Source: an uncultured Lachnospiraceae bacterium
GTDB lineage: Bacteria > Bacillota > Clostridia > Lachnospirales > Lachnospiraceae
NCBI GenBank assembly: GCA_946546945.1
Contig: CAMNOU010000017.1
Span: forward strand, 1-56,134
DNA: 56,134 nt
Direction of reading: 5' to 3'
Below the pieces are notes generated by a model. The model saw only the letters and a program-made list of their open reading frames with translations, ran no database searches and was not told the origin of the DNA. This document shows, one piece after another, positions 34,192 to 40,974 of the stretch. Both the position numbers and the translations under genes were made by a program. Each line of letters starts with the position of its first letter. The first letter of the stretch is position 1.

Positions 34192-34237
34192 AGAGGAAAA
34201 GCGCGCCGCGACAAGTACGCCCGAGGCGCACTTGATA
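34192..34237 (+). repeat. GC-rich hairpin and 22-bp dispersed repeat, copy B
   Basis: GGCGCGC/GCGCGCC pair around AAGAGGAAAA (about 34193-34206). Next, TACGCCCGAGGCGCACTTGA plus TA at 34216-34237 matches 8465-8486 with one mismatch. Confidence 0.6.
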
Positions 34238-34368
34238 AATATGACTGCTAAACAAGGATGAGTTGCTGGCCGAAGTGGAGTTCAACGCATTCCGAGCAGC
34301 GCGCACAGACATCTCAGAAAATCATGCAATCCAACATAAGTTTCTTGTAAGCTCCCCGGACAGGAGGT

Positions 34369-34554
34369 TCAGATGCTATCTGAAACCGGAGAGACAGATC
34401 TAGGAGAGGGTGGCCCCTGTTTATTATCAAGCGGGATCAACGTATCACATGTCAGGAAAGTTCCTGGATGGTTCATAAATTGGACGGCACTTCCAGATCC
34501 AAGAATCATCATTGCAGACAGAAAAATTAGTAAAAAAATCTTTTTCATTTTCAT
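34369..34554 (-). CDS. Possible small secreted protein or truncated gene
   Basis: 61 aa. The N-terminus MKMKKIFLLIFLSAMMILGS looks like a genuine signal peptide (basic, hydrophobic, small residues), followed by a Pro/Ser-rich tail ending SPVSDSI. GGAG lies about 8 nt before the ATG. No family is recognised. It runs opposite to its neighbours in a 700-bp region full of repeat debris, so it could be the 5' remnant of a larger lost gene. Moderate to low support. Confidence 0.3.
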   Translation of the reverse strand: MKMKKIFLLIFLSAMMILGSGSAVQFMNHPGTFLTCDTLIPLDNKQGPPSPRSVSPVSDSI

Positions 34555-34634
34555 ACGAAATACTCCAATCGTTCTAAATTAAGAAATATATAACTTATTC
34601 ATAATACTAACACATGCGAGAAAGGGGTAGCACA

Positions 34635-34669
34635 GCAAAAGTTGAAACAAAAAATGTTTCAACTTTTGC
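34635..34669. terminator. Terminator-like hairpin related to 28108-28154
   Basis: Perfect 14-bp arms GCAAAAGTTGAAAC/GTTTCAACTTTTGC (34635-34648 and 34656-34669). The downstream tract is T/G mixed (GTTGTTGTGTTT), so termination may be weak. Confidence 0.6.
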
Positions 34670-34740
34670 CGTTGTTGTGTTTAGAGTTGTGTATTAGAAT
34701 ATAAGCATGCTAGCATAACCTTTTATAAGAAAAACAATCA

Positions 34741-34800
34741 CTCAAAATATATGACATATATTGAGAAGGCATTTACAGTGTGTTTTCTTTATGCAATATT
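34741..34800 (+). promoter_or_regulatory. Palindrome and possible promoter of the DUF2712-like gene
   Basis: CTCAAAATATAT-GAC-ATATATTGAG (34741-34765) is a near-perfect inverted repeat, plausible as a regulator site. A weak promoter TTTACA (34772-34777), 17 nt, AATATT (34795-34800) follows. Confidence 0.4.
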
Positions 34801-34831
34801 TTGTGAAACAGTAGTAGGAAGGAGAAGCGCT

Positions 34832-35293
34832 ATGAAAAAAAAACTTATGGCATTAGCATTGGCGGCAGTAATGTGCAGTAGTATTTATGCAGGCGGAGTT
34901 ACGGCAATGGCAAATACGAACGATAGAACCATTAATTTTGATGTAAATGCCACAAACTTTAGTGCAACCACAGGAGCGGCACAAAAAGACAATAAGACAG
35001 CCGTGTATCTGTATTTAACAGAATTGGAACATAATAGTAAAATGCAAGTGAGAGCAATAGGGGTCGCAGGAAAAAACTATGCGAACCTGACAGAGAATGG
35101 GACAACTGGGAACTTATGCTCTTATGTTACATGCGCACAGGGGAGTCAGTATTCCGTGCACTCACAGATTAAAGAACAGGGATATGGCTATGCAAAACTC
35201 GCCTTCAGAAGTTTAAACAAGGTACAGAAAGAGCGGGCAGTTGGCAAATGGAGTCCGGACAGTACAAGGACTTATAATCATGCATGGCAGTAG
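34832..35293 (+). CDS. Secreted DUF2712-like protein (bacteriocin-like or lactococcin-972-like architecture)
   Basis: 153 aa. Signal peptide MKKKLMALALAAVMCSSIYA with likely cleavage after TAMA. The mature part is ~125 residues, beta-rich, with two cysteines (CSYVTC) and a C-terminal VGKWSPDSTRTYNHAW, which fits the WSPDS tail I associate with DUF2712 proteins. Such proteins are encoded beside ABC-2-type transporter genes in Firmicutes. A toxin or bacteriocin role is inference from that context. AGGAAGGAG precedes the ATG at 34832. A strong terminator follows, so this gene can be expressed at higher level than the six downstream genes. Confidence 0.6.
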   Translation: MKKKLMALALAAVMCSSIYAGGVTAMANTNDRTINFDVNATNFSATTGAAQKDNKTAVYLYLTELEHNSKMQVRAIGVAGKNYANLTENGTTGNLCSYVTCAQGSQYSVHSQIKEQGYGYAKLAFRSLNKVQKERAVGKWSPDSTRTYNHAWQ

Positions 35294-35320
35294 AAGGATA
35301 CTACGATTGTAATATCAACT

Positions 35321-35358
35321 GTATGCGGCGGCAATCTAAGCTGCCGCATACTACTTTT
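35321..35358 (+). terminator. Terminator/attenuator after the secreted protein gene
   Basis: 12-bp stem GTATGCGGCGGC/GCTGCCGCATAC with a 7-nt loop (35321-35352), followed by TACTTTTTT. The lipoprotein gene starts 16 bp later, so partial read-through would set the ratio of secreted protein to transporter. Confidence 0.85.
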
Positions 35359-35373
35359 TTAATGAGGACAAAA

Positions 35374-36114
35374 ATGAATATAAAAAAGAAATTAATCGGC
35401 ATCAGCCTTCTTTGCTCAATGATGCTTTTATTTGCCGGATGTGGGAAAACCGCAGACAATATTATTGATTTCAGTGATACTTCGGTTACTGATTCAGAAG
35501 CGGGGAATGATTCCGCCGAGATGAATCTGCATGGTGCAGACGGCAATATGACATATACGCTTCTGGATACCTATATTGTTGATGCCCCGCCAGACATCAA
35601 CGGAATGATAAATGGCTCTCCCGTCTATCTGGATGATGGAAAGGGAGGAGTGAGCAACGAAATATCCTTCCCGAAAGTTTATGATGAAGAAGGCGAGAAA
35701 TTTGTGGATGGTTGCCGTCTTTTGGTTGCAAAGATAAAAGTCCATAACACAGATGCTGTATACCATGTGAAGAATGAGTTCTCCTCCCCGTATATTTTTC
35801 GGGCAGATAACCTTTTTCTTTGCTACAGGGATGAGCAGGGGCAGATTCATATGTATGAAAATGTTGATTACTATGATAAAAAAGATGAACTGACGGAGGG
35901 CTGGTCGGCATATCTGCTGAAACCCGGAGAGACCATCGTTTATGAGGTGGGGTTCCTGCTGGGGGACTATGTCTGCAGTGACCGGAAAAAGGACTATCTG
36001 TCTGCAAAAGAAACAGAAAACTTCTATCTGGCCAACACAGGGGGGGATACAGACGGAGAATACTATAAAGTAAGTTGGGAGAAGAAGGAATATGAAGGTA
36101 ATCCTGTCAAATGA
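35374..36114 (+). CDS. Lipoprotein of the DUF2712-like locus (DUF5027-like)
   Basis: 246 aa. Signal MNIKKKLIGISLLCSMMLLF with lipobox FAGC, then an acidic Ser/Asp linker and a beta-rich domain (ADGNMTYTLLDTYIVDAPPD, VDGCRLLVAKIKVHNTDAVY, GWSAYLLKPGETIVYEVGFL) that looks like an immunoglobulin-type sandwich. Probably extracytoplasmic, anchored to the membrane. The name DUF5027 is recollection. Its 3' end overlaps the permease gene by 23 bp, so it is translationally linked with the ABC-2 genes; an immunity or docking role is a guess. Confidence 0.65.
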   Translation: MNIKKKLIGISLLCSMMLLFAGCGKTADNIIDFSDTSVTDSEAGNDSAEMNLHGADGNMTYTLLDTYIVDAPPDINGMINGSPVYLDDGKGGVSNEISFPKVYDEEGEKFVDGCRLLVAKIKVHNTDAVYHVKNEFSSPYIFRADNLFLCYRDEQGQIHMYENVDYYDKKDELTEGWSAYLLKPGETIVYEVGFLLGDYVCSDRKKDYLSAKETENFYLANTGGDTDGEYYKVSWEKKEYEGNPVK

Positions 36115-36928
36115 ATGGAAAAAACTGTGGGCTTCCAAAGGCTGGTGGTTCTCTCTGCTTGCGGGGACAGCGCTGGCCGTAATACAGGCTTTTTGGAATA
36201 TTGGTTTTTTGAGGAAAGCAAATGAGTACAGTGCAACTCTGCCGCACCCGCATGGGTATGACAATGTGGCATTAAATATCTTGTGGATGGGTGCAGACAA
36301 CTATTCGGTGATTTCTAATATTTTCTATACTCTGCTTCCAATTCTGGCGGCGATGCCCATGGCGGCTTCGTGGATGAAGGAAAAAAGAAATGGATACCAT
36401 CTTCAGACGATCACGCGCAGCGGAATCGGCCTTTATCAACGGGGAAAGTGGTGGATTGCGTTTCTGAGCGGTGGAATGGCGATTGCGATTCCCCTGACCA
36501 TCAACTTATTGATAGCAGCAGTGATATATCCGATGGCACATGTCTCTGTTCTGTCTTTACAGTCTCCGGTCCAGGGGAATTTTGCCTCAGGTGTTTATTA
36601 TCATGCGCAGATTGTATACATGCTTCTGGCCATATTGATCGGATTTCTCTGGGGCGGTGTCAGCAGTGTTCTGGCACTGGGATTCAGCCGGATTGTCCGC
36701 AACAGAATTCTGGTGCCGATTCTTCCGTTTTTGCTGTTTCTGACAATTGAAGTGATCGTGGAATACATGAACATCATGCCGGGATGGACGCTTGGTCCCA
36801 TGGTCATATTCCAGATTACTTCGCTAAGCCGAAACCCGGCATGGCTGGTGGCAGCAGAGCTGGCCCTTTTTTATGTCCTGGCATGGGTGCTTTATCGAGG
36901 GAGGAAAAAAGATGCGGTTGAGTTTTGA
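36092..36928 (+). CDS. ABC-2-type permease subunit (first)
   Basis: 278 aa with about six membrane helices. Begins MKVILSNEWKKLWASKGWWF, the basic amphipathic start common in ABC-2 permeases, then TLLPILAAMPMAASWMKEKR, a Gly-rich LIGFLWGGVSSVLALGFSRI helix and LFLTIEVIVEYMNIMPGWTL. It would form the transmembrane path with the next permease and the ATPase at 37775. Overlaps both neighbours (23 bp upstream, 17 bp downstream). Similar permeases work in lantibiotic/bacteriocin self-immunity or bacitracin efflux. Confidence 0.8.
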   Translation: MKVILSNEWKKLWASKGWWFSLLAGTALAVIQAFWNIGFLRKANEYSATLPHPHGYDNVALNILWMGADNYSVISNIFYTLLPILAAMPMAASWMKEKRNGYHLQTITRSGIGLYQRGKWWIAFLSGGMAIAIPLTINLLIAAVIYPMAHVSVLSLQSPVQGNFASGVYYHAQIVYMLLAILIGFLWGGVSSVLALGFSRIVRNRILVPILPFLLFLTIEVIVEYMNIMPGWTLGPMVIFQITSLSRNPAWLVAAELALFYVLAWVLYRGRKKDAVEF

Positions 36929-37778
36929 CATCCTGAAGGTGGATCTGCGGCTTGGCTTCCGTCAAAAATGGAGGTGGGCATTGCTCGCGGCCGTATATCT
37001 GGCGGGGTTTTATGAGTTCCACACCTTTGCCGGGTATTATCTTTCGGAAAACAGGGAGACCTTGTCACTGGCTGATGCACTGGCATCGATCTTCAAAGGA
37101 GCATATCCCCTTGTCAGGAATGCATCTGCAATGACAGATTTTGCATTGCCGACGATATGGTTATTCATGATGGCGGTTCTTCTTGTGATGGCATTGGATT
37201 ATCCGGTGAAAAGCCTGGAAGCCTGGGGAAGCCAGTACATTACGAGGATAGGAAGAAGAAGGTGGTGGAACAGCAAATGTCTGTATATCCTGGTGCTGGC
37301 AGCGGCGGAATATGGCATGCTGCTGCTCGAAACGCTGATTCTATGCCGGGCATATGGGGTGCGACTGTCCTGGATCAGTTCCGCCGGATTTTATGAATCC
37401 ATATTTGCTGAAACGGGAGGGGTTTTTTCGGAAGCTCTTTTGGTAAGGCAAAATCTGCTCTTACTCGTGGTACTGCCTCTCGCGGGTTTGATTACCATGA
37501 TGATGATTCAATTGTTTCTTTCCGTTTGGGTTCCGGCCATTTTCGCATATCTGCTTTCTATTGCTGCCTTAATCTTTACGGTTTATTCAGACACGCCGTT
37601 CCTGCCGGGGAATTACTTGATGGCGATAAGGTCCGGGTGGATTGATCCGGAAGGGATACCCGCAAGTACGGGCATGCTGTACTGTGTGTGTATCAGTGCA
37701 GGAATCTGGATCGCGGGAGCCTTCCTGATCCGTCACAGGGATTTGATGTCTTCTGTCAAATCAAAGGAGGAAGAATGA
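36912..37778 (+). CDS. ABC-2-type permease subunit (second)
   Basis: 288 aa with about six membrane helices (WRWALLAAVYLAGFYEF; LWLFMMAVLLVMALDYPV-like segment near residue 75; GLITMMMIQLFLSVWVPAIF). Begins MRLSFDILKVDLRLGFRQKW. Shows little obvious similarity to the first permease, implying a heteromeric transporter. GAGGAAAAAAG precedes the ATG at 36912. The stop overlaps the ATPase start codon (ATGA). Substrate unknown. Confidence 0.78.
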   Translation: MRLSFDILKVDLRLGFRQKWRWALLAAVYLAGFYEFHTFAGYYLSENRETLSLADALASIFKGAYPLVRNASAMTDFALPTIWLFMMAVLLVMALDYPVKSLEAWGSQYITRIGRRRWWNSKCLYILVLAAAEYGMLLLETLILCRAYGVRLSWISSAGFYESIFAETGGVFSEALLVRQNLLLLVVLPLAGLITMMMIQLFLSVWVPAIFAYLLSIAALIFTVYSDTPFLPGNYLMAIRSGWIDPEGIPASTGMLYCVCISAGIWIAGAFLIRHRDLMSSVKSKEEE

Positions 37779-38404
37779 TGAATATAATATTAGACCATGT
37801 ATCAAAGAGAATTCGTGAGACAGAGGTATTATCGGATATAAACCTTCATTTGGAGGGAGGAACCATATACGGACTGCGCGGAATCAACGGCTCGGGGAAG
37901 ACTATGCTGCTGCGCATGATCGGAGGAATGATCCGTCCGTCCGAAGGGCGCGTGAGCGTGAATGGCAGAATCCTGGGAAAGGAAATGGAATTCCCGGAAT
38001 CGATGGGGTTTTTAATTGAGAATCCGGCATTCCTGGAAGATTTCACGGCAGAGGAGAACCTTCAGATGCTTGCATCGCTGAAGCATCAGATCGGAAGAGA
38101 AGAAATCCGGCAGATCATAGAGCGTGTCGGCCTAACTCCTCACAGAGAGAAAAAATATAAAAAGTACTCTCTGGGAATGCGGCAGCGGCTTGGAATAGCA
38201 GCGGCGCTGATGGAATCTCCGGAACTGTTGATGCTGGACGAGCCGACGAATGCTTTGGATACGGATGGCATCCAGATGGTAGAAAAGGAAATCAGAGGTC
38301 ATCTCAACGATGAGCGTATTATTCTCATAGCATCTCATGAGGCTGAATTCCTGAATCAGGTCGCGGATGTAGTTTTCGAAATGAAAGAGGGGAAGATCGT
38401 TTAG
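37775..38404 (+). CDS. ABC transporter ATP-binding protein
   Basis: 209 aa, short single ATPase domain: Walker A GINGSGKTMLLRMIGG, Q-loop region GFLIENPAFLEDFTAEENL, signature YSLGMRQRLGIAAAL, Walker B LLMLDEPTNALD and H-loop IASHEAE. This is the CcmA/BcrA type that pairs with ABC-2 permeases. AAAGGAGG lies just before the first of two ATGs (37775, 37778). It overlaps the upstream permease by 4 bp. Powers the predicted exporter of the locus. Confidence 0.9.
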   Translation: MMNIILDHVSKRIRETEVLSDINLHLEGGTIYGLRGINGSGKTMLLRMIGGMIRPSEGRVSVNGRILGKEMEFPESMGFLIENPAFLEDFTAEENLQMLASLKHQIGREEIRQIIERVGLTPHREKKYKKYSLGMRQRLGIAAALMESPELLMLDEPTNALDTDGIQMVEKEIRGHLNDERIILIASHEAEFLNQVADVVFEMKEGKIV

Positions 38405-38406
38405 AT

Positions 38407-39024
38407 ATGGGCAAAGAAAAGAAGATGAAAAAAAGAACCATATGTGTGATCTGCCTTATTTTTGCTATTTTTCTGGTGTGGTTCATCCGGGTGTATTCGC
38501 TGAACCGGGAGTATAAAAAAAGGGATGAAGTGCCAGTGATAGACTATGCGGCTGGGGAGTGGGCTGTCTACGAAAACGAATACGCGTATGGTAACTATAT
38601 GGAAGACTATCAGGTGTGTGTAACAGGATACCAGTTCTACGAAACGGACGAATACCTGAAAAGCAGAGAAATTTCAAAAGAGGATCTTTCCTTTTCGCTT
38701 GGAGAGCGTGTTTGTTTAGTTGATCTGCGTGTGAAAGGGACAGGTTCCGATTCCTCAAATGGTCTTTATCTGGGAGAGATCTGGCTCTATGGAACGGATT
38801 ATTATGCGGGGCAGAATCCCGACTTATTTGCCTTGGAGAATCCGAATATGACGGATGGGGCAGCAGGAATCCTGGCGACAGATGGAGAAGAATGTGATGT
38901 GACATTGGTTTATAATATTTACCGGCGAGATTTCACTTGGTATAACTGGAACCATATGGATAGAATGGGATGGAAATTGTTTCTGACTGCCTTCCCCAGA
39001 CAGAAAAATATTGTCCTTCAATAA
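38407..39024 (+). CDS. Membrane-anchored extracellular protein of the DUF2712-like locus
   Basis: 205 aa. One N-terminal membrane helix (TICVICLIFAIFLVWFIRVY), then an extracellular beta-rich domain with many Tyr/Asp/Glu (YAAGEWAVYENEYAYGNYME, GERVCLVDLRVKGTGSDSSN, ECDVTLVYNIYRRDFTWYNW). Similar in kind to the lipoprotein at 35374 (both look like Ig-type sandwiches), possibly DUF5028, from memory. Starts 3 bp after the ATPase stop, so it is the last gene of that operon. A partner in substrate handling or immunity is plausible; function is unknown. Confidence 0.6.
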   Translation: MGKEKKMKKRTICVICLIFAIFLVWFIRVYSLNREYKKRDEVPVIDYAAGEWAVYENEYAYGNYMEDYQVCVTGYQFYETDEYLKSREISKEDLSFSLGERVCLVDLRVKGTGSDSSNGLYLGEIWLYGTDYYAGQNPDLFALENPNMTDGAAGILATDGEECDVTLVYNIYRRDFTWYNWNHMDRMGWKLFLTAFPRQKNIVLQ

Positions 39025-39102
39025 CCTGCCGGTTAGTTTCCCGTTATCTTTGCAACGTATAATGAAATATACCACAAATGCAGAAGAGAGCGGGAAATAT
39101 TT

Positions 39103-40911
39103 ATGGAGATGAGAAGATTTGTCAAAAGCAGCCGAAAAGAAATGGGACTGACGGGGGCGAATGTGTGTGCCGGTATGTGCTCGGAGAGCCAGTATCGCAA
39201 TTATGAGAACGGACACCGGGCTCTGAATATATTTGTGCAGAAACGGATCATGGACCGGTTGGGCTGCAGCAGTATAGGGCTGCAATGTTTGCTGAAGAAC
39301 AAAGAGTATGAGTGCTGGCAGATCTGTATGGAGATTCTATTTGCATTGATGGAAGGAGACATGGTCTTTGCATCGCAGCAAATGAAGAAGTTTCAGGAAA
39401 TCTGGGGCAGGGAATCCGTTCACAGACAGTTTCTGGAGCGGATGAATGCGTTCTATGCGCTTCTTCATGATGATGACAGGAAAGAAGCGTTAAACCATAT
39501 AGAAAAAGCTCTGGCATGTACGGTGCCGGGATATCAAAACATCAGGCAGCTCGATCAGCTATTATCCGCGGGAGAATGGGATCTGCTGCTTGATTTTTGC
39601 TGTCTGCAGGAGAGCCCAAAACCAGCGGATTTTCGGCATATGCTGGAGAGGATCGGGGACAGCCCCATAGAGAATCAGGAAAAGAGCAGGGTATATCCAA
39701 AAGCGGTACTTTGTCTTATAGAAATACGTAAGAAGCAGGAAGAGATGGGAGCATGGAAGCTGGAGGATTTGGTTGAAAGCGATCGTTTATCCGGCCAGGC
39801 TCTGTCCTGCTTAAGGAAATATAAGAACGGCATTTTCCTTCCGGAAATTCTGCAGATCCGGCATGAAATCCTGACCTGGCTCTGTAAAAAAGAAAGCGCA
39901 GGGAGCGGATATCAGGAGGACCTGAAGAAGACGGAAGTCTGGCTAAAGGCACTGGAGCTTTGTCCGCAGAAACATGAAACGGGAAAAGAGCTGCTGCTTA
40001 ATTTTCAAGTGTATATGATGAGAAACGTGGAGAGCCTTTGTGATGTCCTGACGAAGCGGATGGATATGCTTGCCTTAACGGAAGAGGAACTTGCCGGGGA
40101 ACTACATATCGATGCCAGGACAATCATCAGTATACGAAAAGAAAAACATACCCCGCAAAAACAGGTCGCCGAAGAGCTTCTGGCGAAACTGGGACTGCCG
40201 CAAAGATATCTGCAGCAAATATTTTTTGTTGAAAATAAAAAGGAAAAAGAAGCGGTAGACAGGCTGGTTGAAAATGAAAAATATGGGGGCAGTCAGGATG
40301 CGGAGGTATTGCTCAATGAACTCAAAGACAGTGCAAAATCAGAGCTGGCAGTGAATGCCCGCGGACTGAAGTGGCATCAGATCTGGGCAGACTATAGTGC
40401 GAACAGGATTACCGCTGAGGAAGGGGCAGAAAAAGTCAAAGAACTGATTGAAGAATGTTTTTTGTGGGAGGCCCTGGAAGACGGAAAAAGGGGCTACTAT
40501 TTCAGTTACGAAGAACTCCAGCTCTTATGTGGATTTCTGATATTTGTATCTCCGGAATCACAGGATTTCAAACTGGTCTTACGAAGACTGGAGCAAGAAT
40601 GCAGGGCCATGATGCATACCTTCGAAGAACTGAACGATGCCTCGATTCTGGTGATGATTCTCGCTGCAGTGCAAAGTGCATATGGGAATACCGGGGAATT
40701 CAGCCTATCCAATCAATACTGCAAAGATATCATCAGGATTTCCGAAAGATACGGGAATCTTTTTCGCGTGGAAGATGCCCTCTATGCCCTCTGGTGGAAC
40801 CGCAAAGAACAGAGCGGAAAAGAGGATAAAGAAACCTTGTCCGCCCTTGCAGACCTGGCAAATCTGATCGGAGATGTGCAGGGAGAGGAATTAATGAGGA
40901 AGCAACTATAG
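39103..40911 (+). CDS. Large transcriptional regulator with HTH and TPR-like region (Rgg/PlcR-type architecture)
   Basis: 602 aa. The N-terminal ~60 residues are an XRE-like HTH (MRRFVKSSRKEMGLTGANVC, SQYRNYENGHRALNIF). A long helical region follows with TPR-like helices (EALNHIEKALACTVPG, KTEVWLKALELCPQ). Near residue 330-365 a second HTH-like segment occurs (LTEEELAGELHIDARTIISI), and further helices run to the end. The layout fits peptide-sensing regulators of the Rgg/PlcR class, with an additional internal HTH. It is downstream of the ABC operon and upstream of the NRPS gene, so it may regulate either. Confidence 0.65.
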   Translation: MEMRRFVKSSRKEMGLTGANVCAGMCSESQYRNYENGHRALNIFVQKRIMDRLGCSSIGLQCLLKNKEYECWQICMEILFALMEGDMVFASQQMKKFQEIWGRESVHRQFLERMNAFYALLHDDDRKEALNHIEKALACTVPGYQNIRQLDQLLSAGEWDLLLDFCCLQESPKPADFRHMLERIGDSPIENQEKSRVYPKAVLCLIEIRKKQEEMGAWKLEDLVESDRLSGQALSCLRKYKNGIFLPEILQIRHEILTWLCKKESAGSGYQEDLKKTEVWLKALELCPQKHETGKELLLNFQVYMMRNVESLCDVLTKRMDMLALTEEELAGELHIDARTIISIRKEKHTPQKQVAEELLAKLGLPQRYLQQIFFVENKKEKEAVDRLVENEKYGGSQDAEVLLNELKDSAKSELAVNARGLKWHQIWADYSANRITAEEGAEKVKELIEECFLWEALEDGKRGYYFSYEELQLLCGFLIFVSPESQDFKLVLRRLEQECRAMMHTFEELNDASILVMILAAVQSAYGNTGEFSLSNQYCKDIIRISERYGNLFRVEDALYALWWNRKEQSGKEDKETLSALADLANLIGDVQGEELMRKQL

Positions 40912-40974
40912 GTGTACAACGACTCATTGGCATTTAAATATTGATTTGGAATAGCTCTTAGGAAAAAGGAAAAA

